64,000 nt of DNA, from NCBI RefSeq assembly GCF_009789535.1, contig NZ_WSUT01000005.1:3052001-3116000 (forward strand). Direction: 5' to 3'. This stretch comes from Sphingomonas carotinifaciens (GTDB lineage: Bacteria > Pseudomonadota > Alphaproteobacteria > Sphingomonadales > Sphingomonadaceae). The position numbers and the translations under genes were made by a program. The notes beneath the pieces are model-generated. The model had not been told where the DNA came from. It saw only the letters and a program-made list of their open reading frames with translations, and made no database searches. Below, piece after piece: positions 26,453 through 35,505 of the stretch; position 1 is the first letter of the stretch, and the number at the start of each line of letters is the position of its first letter.

Positions 26453-26836
26453 TCAGGCCTCGGCGCGGCGGTTCAGATCATGTCCGAAAGCGAGCAGGCC
26501 GACCCCGATGATCGTCCACATCGCCTCCCCGCCTGATCCGTCGTGCGGCAGGTTCATCGCCCCGGCCATGATGCCAAGACCAAAGGCCCCCATCGCGGCG
26601 GGCATCAGGTAACCGTGCGTCATCGCGCCCCGCCCCAGCGCCAGCGCGCCCAGGATGATCGCCAGCACCAGCCCCACCTCATGCACCGCCGGGTGGAGAA
26701 ACATGCCCCCCGCCGCCGACATCAGCGCGAGCAGGACGGAGGTGGCAAGGCAATGGACGACGCACAGCCCCGACAGGCCGATCGCAATACGATCGAGCGA
26801 GGCGAACCAACGGGGGCGGGACTGCACCGTCATCAT
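26453..26836 (-). CDS. MerC-domain membrane protein
   Basis: A 127-residue protein with four membrane helices. The paired Cys motif LCVVHCLAT near residue 25 is the MerC metal-contact motif; the second Cys pair of true mercury MerC is absent. A cytosolic or loop His in PAVHEVGL, and the final HDLNRRAEA, complete the protein. Outside mer operons, such proteins often sit in Zur regulons of alphaproteobacteria, where they are presumed to handle zinc. It precedes zur on the same strand, 38 bp apart, so it may be Zur-controlled and co-transcribed. Confidence 0.82.
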   Translation of the reverse strand: MMTVQSRPRWFASLDRIAIGLSGLCVVHCLATSVLLALMSAAGGMFLHPAVHEVGLVLAIILGALALGRGAMTHGYLMPAAMGAFGLGIMAGAMNLPHDGSGGEAMWTIIGVGLLAFGHDLNRRAEA

Positions 26837-26865
26837 CTTGCAACGGCATCTAGGAGAGTAGAAAC

Positions 26866-26879
26866 GAGGTTACAACATC
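26866..26879. promoter_or_regulatory. Candidate Zur operator upstream of the MerC-like gene
   Basis: On the - strand the sequence GATGTTGTAACCTC is an imperfect palindrome (5 of 6 arm positions paired around GT), 30 bp ahead of the start. Its ATGTT-GT-AAC core is similar to the alphaproteobacterial Zur motif as I recall it. It sits in the divergent region with ctaA. Confidence 0.4.
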
Positions 26880-26989
26880 ACATCGCCGAAAAATCCGGCC
26901 GATGCCGCGTAAGTTCCGCGACCGTGCACGGCGGTGCCGACGGCGATGGCCCTTCCCCGCCGCCGCCCACGCGCCTATGTTCGGGCATC

Positions 26990-28075
26990 ATGCTCCAGCC
27001 CAGTGCCGCCTTCATGTCGACCGCCCGTCCCCGTTCCATCGCCTATTGGCTGTTCGGCGTCGCCGCGCTGATCGTCGCGATGGTCGTCGTCGGCGGGATC
27101 ACCCGCCTGACCAATAGCGGCCTGTCGATCACCGAATGGAAGCCGATCACCGGCATCGTGCCGCCGTTGAACGAGGCGCAGTGGCAGGCGGAGTTCGCCA
27201 ATTACAAGCGCATCCCCGAATATACGACCTTCAACCAGCACATGACGCTGGCCGGGTTCAAGGCGATCTTCTTCTGGGAATATCTTCACCGGGTATTGGG
27301 CCGGGTGATCGGCATGGCCTTTGCCCTGCCGCTGCTCTGGTTCTGGGTGCGGGGGCGCATTCCCGCCGGCTACAAGCCGCGCCTTGTCGCGCTGCTCGCG
27401 CTCGGCGGATTGCAGGGTGCGATCGGCTGGTGGATGGTCGCCTCCGGCCTCGTCGAGCGCACCGATGTCAGCCATATCCGGCTGACCGTCCATCTCGTCA
27501 CCGCGCTCGTCATCCTCGCGGGGATCATATGGACCGCCATGGATCTCATGGCGCTGCGCCGCTCGCCGCTTGCCGCGCCCGCCCGCCTCACACGCGGCTC
27601 CGGGATCGTGCTGGCGCTGCTCTTTGTTCAGATCGTCTACGGCGCGCTTACCGCCGGGCTCGACGCGGGCTATGCCTTTGCCAGTTGGCCGCTGATGGGG
27701 GACGCCTGGTTCCCGCAAGGCGTGCCGATGGCCTCCCCGGCACTCGCCAATGCCGTCGACAATCCCGTGGTCGTGCAGTTCATCCACCGCTGGTTCGCCT
27801 TTGTCGCGGCCGCCGGACTCGCCTGGATCGCCGTACGCACGGCGCGCGGCGGGGCGCTGCGCACCGGCGCGGTCGTGCTGGCACTGGTCGGGGTGCAGAT
27901 CGCCCTCGGCATCGCCACGCTGTTGAGCGGTGTGCAAATCGACGTGGCGGTCGCGCACCAGTTGAACGCGGCCCTGTTGCTGATCGCCACGGTGGCCGCC
28001 GCGCACCGGCTGGGAACGCCCCCGGCGCCCCTCTCGGTATCCAGATACCCGTCAGGAAACCCGCGGAAAGCTTGA
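26990..28075 (+). CDS. ctaA: Heme A synthase (COX15 type)
   Basis: Oxidises heme O to heme A in the inner membrane for aa3-type cytochrome oxidase. The 361 residues start at ATG 26990, or at ATG 27014 (8 residues shorter); no clear ribosome binding site decides. There are eight membrane helices. Conserved segments are [18 protein letters not shown] near residue 38, [11 protein letters not shown] with a heme ligand His near 98, the [12 protein letters not shown]is, [13 protein letters not shown] and [10 protein letters not shown]. The C-terminal 25 residues are Pro/Ser-rich. It is divergent from the MerC-like gene and followed by rplM-rpsI. Confidence 0.94.
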   Translation: MLQPSAAFMSTARPRSIAYWLFGVAALIVAMVVVGGITRLTNSGLSITEWKPITGIVPPLNEAQWQAEFANYKRIPEYTTFNQHMTLAGFKAIFFWEYLHRVLGRVIGMAFALPLLWFWVRGRIPAGYKPRLVALLALGGLQGAIGWWMVASGLVERTDVSHIRLTVHLVTALVILAGIIWTAMDLMALRRSPLAAPARLTRGSGIVLALLFVQIVYGALTAGLDAGYAFASWPLMGDAWFPQGVPMASPALANAVDNPVVVQFIHRWFAFVAAAGLAWIAVRTARGGALRTGAVVLALVGVQIALGIATLLSGVQIDVAVAHQLNAALLLIATVAAAHRLGTPPAPLSVSRYPSGNPRKA

Positions 28076-28169
28076 CTTAAACCGCCTCTTCGATCATTGG
28101 ACCTGCCGTTCGCGCCGCTTCCTGTCCGGGGGCGGCGTGCTGCATTTCAAACCGAAAGGTCCAACGCCC

Positions 28170-28649
28170 ATGAAGGCGCTCATGAAGACCACCAAGTCGG
28201 CCAAGCCGCACGAGGTGGAGAAGAAGTGGCACATCGTCGACGCCACCGACCTGGTGGTCGGCCGCGCGGCCACGATCATCGCCAACGTCCTGCGCGGCAA
28301 GCACAAGACGTCGTTCACCCCGCACGTCGATTGCGGTGACAATGTCATCGTCATCAACGCCGACAAGATCCGCTTCACCGGCAACAAGGCCGCCAAGAAG
28401 ATCTATTACAAGCACACCGGCTATGCCGGCGGCATCAAGGGCGTGACCGCTGCCAAGGTTCTGGAAGGCCGCTTCCCGGAGCGCGTTCTGGAAAAGGCCG
28501 TGGAGCGCATGATCCCGCGCGGCCCGCTGGGTCGCGAGCAGATGCGCAACCTGCGCATCTTCAAGGGCGCCGAGCATCCGCATGAGGCGCAGAACCCCGA
28601 GGTCCTCGACATCGCGGGCATGAACCGCAAGAACAAGGTGGGCGCATAA
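28170..28649 (+). CDS. rplM: 50S ribosomal protein L13
   Basis: An early-assembly 23S rRNA-binding protein of the large subunit, 159 residues. I start at ATG 28170, with AAAGG upstream, giving [27 protein letters not shown]; an in-frame ATG at 28137 is less suitable. The motifs are [36 protein letters not shown] and [15 protein letters not shown]. The 94 bp before it must hold a promoter and leader but I cannot name a structure there. rpsI begins on the base of the stop codon (TAATG overlap), the usual L13-S9 operon. Confidence 0.98.
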   Translation: MKALMKTTKSAKPHEVEKKWHIVDATDLVVGRAATIIANVLRGKHKTSFTPHVDCGDNVIVINADKIRFTGNKAAKKIYYKHTGYAGGIKGVTAAKVLEGRFPERVLEKAVERMIPRGPLGREQMRNLRIFKGAEHPHEAQNPEVLDIAGMNRKNKVGA

Positions 28650-29209
28650 TGTCCGATAACCGTCAGTCCCTCGCCGATCTCGGCGCTGCGCTGAACCAGC
28701 AGCGCGATGCGGCCGTCGATGCCGACACGGGCGCCGCCACCAGCGCCGACGCCTATCTCGCCGGCGAGACCAACGAGCCCGCCGTGCAGCGCGCCCCACT
28801 GCGCGAGCAGGAGCTGGACAAGTTCGGCCGCGCCTATGCCACCGGCCGTCGTAAGGACGCCGTTGCACGCGTCTGGCTGAAGCCGGGTTCGGGCAAGATC
28901 ACGATCAACGGTCGCGATCAGGAAGTCTATTTCGCGCGCCCGTCGCTGCGCCTCGTCATCAACCAGGTGTTCGGCGTCGCCGAGCGCGAGGGCCAGTATG
29001 ACGTGATCTGCACCGTCAAGGGCGGTGGCCTTTCGGGCCAGGCCGGCGCGGTCAAGCACGGCATCAGCCAGGCGCTGACCAAGTACGAGCCGGTCCTGCG
29101 CGCCCCCGTCAAGGCCGCCGGCTTCCTGACCCGCGACAGCCGCGCCGTCGAGCGTAAGAAGTATGGCCGTGCCAAGGCACGTCGCAGCTTCCAGTTCTCG
29201 AAGCGCTAA
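28649..29209 (+). CDS. rpsI: 30S ribosomal protein S9 with an N-terminal extension
   Basis: S9 reaches the P site with its C-terminal basic tail, here ending [12 protein letters not shown]. The core begins at about residue 61 with [18 protein letters not shown], then [26 protein letters not shown] and [20 protein letters not shown]. The 186-residue protein is about 55 residues longer than E. coli S9: residues 1-58 are an Ala/Asp/Gln-rich, probably disordered extension. Such extensions occur in sphingomonads as far as I recall. It is coupled to rplM and followed by a strong terminator. Confidence 0.97.
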   Translation: MSDNRQSLADLGAALNQQRDAAVDADTGAATSADAYLAGETNEPAVQRAPLREQELDKFGRAYATGRRKDAVARVWLKPGSGKITINGRDQEVYFARPSLRLVINQVFGVAEREGQYDVICTVKGGGLSGQAGAVKHGISQALTKYEPVLRAPVKAAGFLTRDSRAVERKKYGRAKARRSFQFSKR

Positions 29210-29235
29210 GTCGCAGGTTCAGATCTGCGTTACAG

Positions 29236-29268
29236 GAAAGGGCGGTCCGGCAACGGGCCGCCCTTTTC
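29236..29268 (+). terminator. Intrinsic terminator of rplM-rpsI
   Basis: A 9-bp stem AAAGGGCGG / CCGCCCTTT with an inner TCC...GG region is followed by T residues. It may also help end the TonB-receptor gene on the other strand. Confidence 0.85.
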
Positions 29269-29283
29269 CGTTGGGTCACCGCG

Positions 29284-31812
29284 TCAGAACAGCTTGCGCA
29301 GCGAAATCTGGACCGATCGCCCGATCGGGTCGAGAAAACCCCGCTGAAACCGGTACGGCGTGGCACCGAGGGCGTCGCGGACATCCTGCCGCTGGTTTGC
29401 CACATTCTCCACCTGTACGTTGAATGTCAGGCCCTTCGCCCAGGCGCGGTTCGGCGCCAGCACGCCGATCTCCGTCAACAGGCCGATATTGAAGACGAAC
29501 AGTCCTGAAAACTGCAGGTCCGATCCGGGTATCGCACCGCGCACCTGCGTCGCCGACTGATACCGCCCCCACAGATTGGCACTGAAGCCGCGATAATTGG
29601 CCCCCATCCATCCCGATCCCTCGATGCGCGGACGCCCGCCGCTGCCGGTAATCGTCTCCCCGGCAAGCAGGTCGAGTTCGGGCAGGCCGGAGCGCAGGCG
29701 CAGGCGATCGGACAGGATCAGCGTCGGCGTCAGATTGCCATAAACGAACAGGCGCGGTTTTGGGGGCGGTGGCGGCGGGGCGCCTGGCGCGGGTTCGGGC
29801 GGCGGCGGCGGTGCCGCACCCAGCGGTCCATGAAACTGGATCCTGCCGGCCAAAGCCCTTTGTCGCCCGCGCGCCAGATTGAGCGGACGCAGATCGGCCG
29901 CGATCAACTGCCCCGCGGCATTGCGACGGAACCGGTCGGGAAACGCTGCCTGGATCGCCGGGGTCGTGGCCGACAGGGTCATGGCCTGGTCCTCGATCAC
30001 TGTGTCTGTCAGGTTGACGCCGAAGCGGACCTCGCGGCGCTTCCACGGCTTGATGTCGACGCCCAGCGTGTTGATCCGGCGCTGCTCGGGGGCTAGCGTC
30101 GGATTGCCGCCGAACACCGTCGTCACCAGGGCGGTGGTGCCGGTGACGAAATCGAAAAAGGGCGATCCGGGCAGGCTGATCGCCGGCGTCACCAATTGCT
30201 CAATGGGCGGCGGCGTGCGCGACTCGCTGACCGAGGCGGTGAACTGCACCGGAGACCAGGGCGACCAGAGCAAGCCATAGCTGGCGTTGAGCAGGCTGCC
30301 GTACCCCGACACCTTCGACACGCCGACCGTGCCGTTTGCCGACAATTCGCCGATTGCCGCCAACGCCCCCTCCCGCGCGGATGCGATCGGCAGGTTCGCG
30401 CCGATGCTTGCGGTATGGATCGTGCGATCGACCGGGTTGGTGCCGGCGGACAGCAACTGTGTCGTGCCCGATGAATTGGCGTAATCCAGCGACGCGGTCA
30501 GCATCGCCTTGCCCGCGGGCAGGCGCAGCAGCGGACCATTGGCCACCGCCTTGCCGGTGATCGTGCGCGTGACCCCGCGGGTGCGATCGATGAGAAGCGG
30601 GCCGGACTGCCGCACAATCCCGGCCCCGAACGGGTCGACGCCCGCCGCTATGGCCGCCTCCGCCGTTACGGGATCAAAGCCCCGTGCGCTCAGGTTCGTG
30701 TTGCGCAACCGGTCGATGGTCCCGGTCATGTTCCAATTCCAGTCGCCCAGGGTACCCTGCACCGTCGCGCCGCCCGACAGCTTCAGCGACTGCGCACCCC
30801 CGGGCAAGGGGCCCGCCTCCTCCAGATAGCGATACAACAGCACGTCGTTGGCGAAGGGCAGCCCCCCTGCCCCGCCGGGCACGCGCCAGGCCGCCGCGGC
30901 ATAGCCGGGCGTGCCGGATTGCCGCTCGGCCTCCACCGTGAACTGCGCGGACGCCGTGATGCTTTTGCCGATCACGTCGGACCAACTGGTGTTGACCTTT
31001 ATTCGCTGCACAGCGGGGGCGATCGACCGCAGGCCGAGTGGATCGTCCGATCTCGACGCCGTCGCACCCGGCACATAGCCCGCCAGCGTGCTCCGCATGG
31101 CCGCAGCCAAAGGCACCAGCGCGCGCGTCACCGGCCGCCCCGCCAGCCGGTCCAGTTCCGGATCGATCGACCCACCACCGATCCCGGTCACCGTGCCGAC
31201 CGGATCATAGAGCAGATCGGGGTCGGGTCGGATCGACCGCTCGCGCTGGGTCAATCCGTCGCGGTGCGATGCGTTGACCGCGACGATCCACCTGCGGTCA
31301 TGCTGCAACACCGTTGATCCGGCATCGCCCTCCACGCCCAATGCCCCGCCATCCGTCGCACCGCGTATCGTCTGTTCGACCGTCACGGCACGGAACTTGG
31401 CCTTGGTGACGATGTTCATCACCCGCCGCGTCGGGGGATAACCGAACTGGATGGCCACCGGTTCGGGCAGGATGTCGACCCGCTCGATTGCCTCGGGCGG
31501 CAGGTTGCTCATCTCCTCCCAACCCGAGATGCGGCGACTGTTCAGCAACAGGATAGGATCCTCGCCACTATTGCTGGTGGTCAGGCCGCGCACCGCGCGT
31601 AGCAGGTCGCTGATCTTCGTCACGCCCAATGCCCGGATCGCGGCTTCGTCGAGCATCCCTACCGGCTTGGCATCGGTGATGACCGCATTGCGCTGCCGCT
31701 CACCGGTAATGACGATCTCGTCGGCAGACCGACCAGGCGACGGCGCATCCTGCGCAAACGCCGTCACTGGCGTGCCGAGCGTACTGCCCAGCAGCAGCCA
31801 GCGCTGCCACAT
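29284..31812 (-). CDS. TonB-dependent outer-membrane receptor
   Basis: Energy-coupled outer-membrane transporter. From ATG 31812 (GGGGGAT about seven bases upstream) it has 842 residues; an ATG at 31854 would add 14. The signal peptide ends at about residue 20 (TAFAQ). A plug domain (EIVITGERQRNAVI, then ISDLLRAVRGL and LNSRRISGWEEM) is followed by a barrel ending LRKLF, with terminal Phe. A long Pro/Gly-rich insert (PPPPPEPAPGAPPPPPPKP) near residue 690 is an oddity, probably a loop outside the membrane. The conventional TonB box is in the DEIVITG region. The ligand is unknown; a GH3 glycosidase divergent from it suggests a plant glycoside. Confidence 0.9.
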   Translation of the reverse strand: MWQRWLLLGSTLGTPVTAFAQDAPSPGRSADEIVITGERQRNAVITDAKPVGMLDEAAIRALGVTKISDLLRAVRGLTTSNSGEDPILLLNSRRISGWEEMSNLPPEAIERVDILPEPVAIQFGYPPTRRVMNIVTKAKFRAVTVEQTIRGATDGGALGVEGDAGSTVLQHDRRWIVAVNASHRDGLTQRERSIRPDPDLLYDPVGTVTGIGGGSIDPELDRLAGRPVTRALVPLAAAMRSTLAGYVPGATASRSDDPLGLRSIAPAVQRIKVNTSWSDVIGKSITASAQFTVEAERQSGTPGYAAAAWRVPGGAGGLPFANDVLLYRYLEEAGPLPGGAQSLKLSGGATVQGTLGDWNWNMTGTIDRLRNTNLSARGFDPVTAEAAIAAGVDPFGAGIVRQSGPLLIDRTRGVTRTITGKAVANGPLLRLPAGKAMLTASLDYANSSGTTQLLSAGTNPVDRTIHTASIGANLPIASAREGALAAIGELSANGTVGVSKVSGYGSLLNASYGLLWSPWSPVQFTASVSESRTPPPIEQLVTPAISLPGSPFFDFVTGTTALVTTVFGGNPTLAPEQRRINTLGVDIKPWKRREVRFGVNLTDTVIEDQAMTLSATTPAIQAAFPDRFRRNAAGQLIAADLRPLNLARGRQRALAGRIQFHGPLGAAPPPPPEPAPGAPPPPPPKPRLFVYGNLTPTLILSDRLRLRSGLPELDLLAGETITGSGGRPRIEGSGWMGANYRGFSANLWGRYQSATQVRGAIPGSDLQFSGLFVFNIGLLTEIGVLAPNRAWAKGLTFNVQVENVANQRQDVRDALGATPYRFQRGFLDPIGRSVQISLRKLF

Positions 31813-31973
31813 GCCACGATCCCCCAAGCGGCATCTCCCTGCCATCACTCCCACCGATAAGTGTATCAGGGGGATGTGACACCGGGCAAATGAATAAGCG
31901 TTGGGCTGTTCCGCGGCTTGCTCCGTCTGCCACCGGGGTCTAGCCCGGTATGCAAATCGATGCAGGAGCCGCC

Positions 31974-34208
31974 ATGACCGCCACCCTCCCCCGTCGCCAG
32001 GTGCTGAAAGCCGGTGCGACCATCGCCGGCCTGTCGCTCGGCCGCATGGCCTGGGCGCAAGGGTCCGACCGGATCGAGGCCCTGATCGCCCGCATGACCC
32101 CGGCGGATAAGGCCGGGCAGCTTTCCTGCTTCTCCGACCAGATCCGCCCCATCGGCCTGCCCTTCAACCCCGGCCTTCCCGCCCGCAACGATGCCACGGC
32201 ACAGCTTGCGCGGATCAGGACGGGGGCGATCGGCATGTTGTTCAACGGCGTGGGCTATGCCGGTGCCAAGGCGGCGCAGGACGCCGCGATGCAGACCCGG
32301 CTGAAGATCCCGCTGATCTTCGCCGGCGACGTGATCCACGGCCTGCGCACTGCCTATCCACTGCCCATCGCGGAGGCGTGCGCCTTCGATCCCGATCTGG
32401 CGCAGCGCACCGCACGCGCCGCCGCGGTGGAGACGACCGCGCTCGGCATGCACTGGACTTTCGCGCCGATGGTCGATGTCGCGCGCGACCAGCGCTGGGG
32501 CCGCGTGGCGGAAGGATCGGGCGAAGACGTCTATCTCGGCACGCAACTGGCGGTGGCCCGCGTCCGCGGCTTCCAGGGCCGCTCGCTGCGCGCACCCGAC
32601 AGCCTGGCGGCCTGCGCCAAGCATTTCGCCGCCTATGGCGCGGTGTCGGGCGGGATGGATTACAACTACACCGAAATCTCGCCGCAGACGCTGCGCGAGG
32701 TGCATCTCGCCCCCTTCAAGGCGTGCGTCGATGCCGGCGTCGCCACCATCATGTCGTCGTTCAACGACGTGAACGGCGTGCCAGCCTCGGGCAATCGCTG
32801 GCTGCTGACCGACCTGCTGCGCGGGGAATGGGGTTTTCGCGGCATGGTGGTGGGCGACTACACCGCCGACGAGGAACTGGTCGCGCACGGCTATGCCGCC
32901 GATGGCCGCGATGCGGCGAAAAAGGCGTTCCTGGCCGGCATGGACATGTCGATGGCCTCCGACCTGTTCAATCGCTGGCTTCCCGATCTGGTGGAGAAGG
33001 GCGAGGTGCCGGTCGCCCGCTTGGACGAGGCGGTACGCCGCGTCCTTCAACTCAAGGACGCGATCGGCCTGCTCGACGATCCCTATCGCTCGATCAGCGC
33101 AAAGGCGGAGCGGACACAGGTTTCGACGCCTTCGATGCTGAAACTCTCGCGCGAGGCGGGCGCCCGTTCGATCGTGCTGCTCCGGAACGAGGGCGACCTG
33201 CTGCCGCTCAAGGCCGATCCGGGCCGCATCGCGTTGATCGGTCCGTTCGGCGAGGATCGCGACAACGTGGTGGGCACCTGGGCGTTCATGGCGGATGCGA
33301 AGCTGAACGTCTCGGTCGCGCAAGGCCTGCGCAACCGCAAGCTGGCGGTGGACGTCGTCAAGGGATCGGAGGTCGAGGCGCCGATCGCCGGCGGCATCGA
33401 CGCCGCGGTCGCGGCCGCGCGGGGTGCCGATATCGTCCTGCTCGCGCTCGGCGAGACGCAACTGATGTCCGGCGAGGCGCAGTCGCGTACCGAGATCGTC
33501 ATCCCTGAGGCACAGATGGCGCTGGCCGAGGCGGTGGCCGCGACCGGCAAGCCGATCGTCGTCCTGCTCCGCCACGGCCGCGCCCTGGCGCTGCACGGCG
33601 CGGTCAAGGATGCGCCTGCGATCCTCGCCACCTGGTTCCTGGGGTCCGAAAGCGGCAACGCCATCGCCGATGTCCTGTTCGGCGACGTGAACCCGTCCGC
33701 CAAGCTGTCCGCCAGCTTCCCGCGCGAAAGCGGACAACAACCCTATTTCTACAACCACAAGAATACCGGCCGCCCCGCCCCGGATACCGGGTCGCAGGAA
33801 TACAAGGCGCGCTACCGCGAAACGAAGAACGAGGCGCTGTACCCGTTCGGCCACGGCCTCAGCTATACGCGCTTCGCCCTGTCGAACATCGTCGTGCCGC
33901 CCCGGATGACCGACCGGATCGAGGTCACCGTCACCGTCACCAACACCGGCACGCGCGCCGGTGCCGAGGTGGTGCAGCTCTACATCCACGACCGCGTCGC
34001 CAGCCGCACCCGTCCGGTGCGCGAGTTGAAGGGCTTCGCCCGCGTCGATCTGAAACCCGGCGAGAGCAAGCCGGTGCGCTTCACCCTCACCCGCGACGAC
34101 CTGCGCTTCTGGGGGGAGGATGGCTGGGTGATCGAACCCGGCGCCTTCGACCTGTGGGTCGCGACCGACGCCACGGGTGGCGAGCGGCACGGCTTCGAAC
34201 TGGTATAG
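31974..34208 (+). CDS. bglX: Glycoside hydrolase family 3, periplasmic beta-glucosidase-like
   Basis: It hydrolyses beta-linked terminal glucose, xylose or related glycosides. The 744 residues start at ATG 31974 with CAGGAG five bases upstream. Residues 5-35 form a Tat-type signal (PRRQVLKAGATIAGLSLG). The (beta/alpha)8 domain has AGDVIHGLRTAYP, KHFAAYG and GFRGMVVGDYTADEELV, with the nucleophile Asp in VVGDY near residue 285. The C-terminal part has the beta-sandwich with LALGETQLMSGEAQSR and TWFLGSESGNAIADVLFGDVNPSAKLS, then a fibronectin-III-like domain. The symbol is by similarity to BglX. It ends two bases before modC (convergent). Confidence 0.93.
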   Translation: MTATLPRRQVLKAGATIAGLSLGRMAWAQGSDRIEALIARMTPADKAGQLSCFSDQIRPIGLPFNPGLPARNDATAQLARIRTGAIGMLFNGVGYAGAKAAQDAAMQTRLKIPLIFAGDVIHGLRTAYPLPIAEACAFDPDLAQRTARAAAVETTALGMHWTFAPMVDVARDQRWGRVAEGSGEDVYLGTQLAVARVRGFQGRSLRAPDSLAACAKHFAAYGAVSGGMDYNYTEISPQTLREVHLAPFKACVDAGVATIMSSFNDVNGVPASGNRWLLTDLLRGEWGFRGMVVGDYTADEELVAHGYAADGRDAAKKAFLAGMDMSMASDLFNRWLPDLVEKGEVPVARLDEAVRRVLQLKDAIGLLDDPYRSISAKAERTQVSTPSMLKLSREAGARSIVLLRNEGDLLPLKADPGRIALIGPFGEDRDNVVGTWAFMADAKLNVSVAQGLRNRKLAVDVVKGSEVEAPIAGGIDAAVAAARGADIVLLALGETQLMSGEAQSRTEIVIPEAQMALAEAVAATGKPIVVLLRHGRALALHGAVKDAPAILATWFLGSESGNAIADVLFGDVNPSAKLSASFPRESGQQPYFYNHKNTGRPAPDTGSQEYKARYRETKNEALYPFGHGLSYTRFALSNIVVPPRMTDRIEVTVTVTNTGTRAGAEVVQLYIHDRVASRTRPVRELKGFARVDLKPGESKPVRFTLTRDDLRFWGEDGWVIEPGAFDLWVATDATGGERHGFELV

Positions 34209-34210
34209 CG

Positions 34211-34816
34211 CTACATATCCACGCGCTGGGTGCCGATGCGTGCCGCCTCTTCCGGGTCGTGCGTCACCATCAGGATCGGCACCCGCGTGGTGACGCGCAC
34301 CGCGATGATCGCGGCCATCACCTCCTCGCGCCGCGCCCGGTCGAGCGAGGACAAGGGCTCGTCGAGCAACAGGACGCGCGGGTCGCTGAGCAGGGCGCGC
34401 CCGATCGCCACCCGCCGCGCCTCGCCACCGGACAGGTTGCGCGGCCAGCGATCCAGCAGATGGCCGATGCCCAGCATCGCGATCGTCGATTCCCAGTTCG
34501 CCGGCGCCGGTCCCGCGCCGTAGAGCAGGTTCGCGCGCACCCGCATGTGCGGAAACAGGCGCGGGTCCTGAAAGACATAGCCGATCCGCCGGCGCTCCAC
34601 CGCCACGTCGATGCCCGCCCCAGCGTCGAACAGCGTCTCGCCCCCGACACGGACATGCCCGCGATCGGGGCGGATCAACCCTGCCACCATCTGCAACACG
34701 CTGGTCTTGCCGACACCCGACGGGCCGAACAGCACCGTCGCGCCCTCGCCGGTGCGAAACGACGCCGCGATCCGCGCATCGCCGCGCGTCACCGCGACAT
34801 CGACGTCAAAGGACAT
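34211..34816 (-). CDS. modC: Molybdate ABC transporter ATP-binding protein
   Basis: ATPase of the molybdate importer. Its 201 residues show Walker A GPSGVGKTSV (about residue 32), the Q-loop in YVFQDPRLFPHM, signature LSGGEARRVAIGRAL and Walker B LLLDEPLSSLD, followed by HDPEEA with the H-loop. It stops after the nucleotide-binding domain and so lacks the C-terminal MOP domain (about 150 residues) of E. coli ModC, meaning that molybdate is not sensed through this subunit. It overlaps modB by 11 bases. Confidence 0.93.
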   Translation of the reverse strand: MSFDVDVAVTRGDARIAASFRTGEGATVLFGPSGVGKTSVLQMVAGLIRPDRGHVRVGGETLFDAGAGIDVAVERRRIGYVFQDPRLFPHMRVRANLLYGAGPAPANWESTIAMLGIGHLLDRWPRNLSGGEARRVAIGRALLSDPRVLLLDEPLSSLDRARREEVMAAIIAVRVTTRVPILMVTHDPEEAARIGTQRVDM

Positions 34817-35498
34817 GCAAACCCCGCCCCATCCGCCGCGCCAGCATCTCGGACGCCACCAGCGCGATCAGCGACAAGGCGACGGAGACCCCCGCCAGCC
34901 GCCACACGATCGTCTCGCCCCCCGGCCGTTGCAGCGCCGAATAGATGGCGAGCGGCAGGGTCGCCGTCTCACCCGGCACGTTGGACACGAAGGTGATCGT
35001 CGCCCCGAACTCGCCGATCGACCGCGCGAAACCCAGCACCGCACCCGCGAGCACACCGGGCAGGCACAGCGGCAGCGTGATCGTCCGGAACGTCCGCCAG
35101 CGCCCCGCGCCCAGCGTCCGCGCCGCCTGTTCCAGCCGCCGGTCGACGCCCTCCAGCGACAGCCGGATCGCACGCACGGTCAGTGGCAGGGCCATCACCG
35201 CCGCCGCGATCGCCGCCCCCGTCCAGCGGAACAACACGCTGACGCCGAACCAGTTTTCCAGCCACATGCCAAGCGGCCCGTTCGGCCCGAACGCCAGCAG
35301 CAGCGCCCACCCCGTCACCACCGGCGGCACCACCAGCGGCAGGTGGACGATCCCGTCGAGCAGCACCTTGCCCGGAAACCGCCCGCGCGCCAGCACCCAC
35401 GCCAGCGCGAACGCCACCGGCAGCATCGCCACCATCGCGCTGCCCCCCACCAGCAGCGACAACCGCACGATCGCCCATTCCTCCGCCGACAGCATCAC
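34806..35498 (-). CDS. modB: Molybdate ABC transporter permease
   Basis: Inner-membrane permease of 230 residues with about five membrane helices. The binding-protein-dependent permease signature (EAA loop) is in EQAARTLGAGRWRTFRTITLPLCLPG at about residues 133-158, contacting ModC. The start may be GTG 35498 or ATG 35495. The family segments VHLPLVVPPVVTGW and FARSIGEFGATITFVSN, both typical of ModB, are present. It lies 7 bp downstream of modA and overlaps modC, in the usual modABC order. Confidence 0.95.
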   Translation of the reverse strand: MMLSAEEWAIVRLSLLVGGSAMVAMLPVAFALAWVLARGRFPGKVLLDGIVHLPLVVPPVVTGWALLLAFGPNGPLGMWLENWFGVSVLFRWTGAAIAAAVMALPLTVRAIRLSLEGVDRRLEQAARTLGAGRWRTFRTITLPLCLPGVLAGAVLGFARSIGEFGATITFVSNVPGETATLPLAIYSALQRPGGETIVWRLAGVSVALSLIALVASEMLARRMGRGLHVL

Positions 35499-35505
35499 CC
35501 GGCCG

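Noticed and set aside
23958..26612. Long open frame antisense to dxs (about 880 codons)
   Set aside because: High GC at third positions removes stops on the opposite strand. dxs is fully conserved on the - strand; the frame's product is Arg/His-rich without domains.
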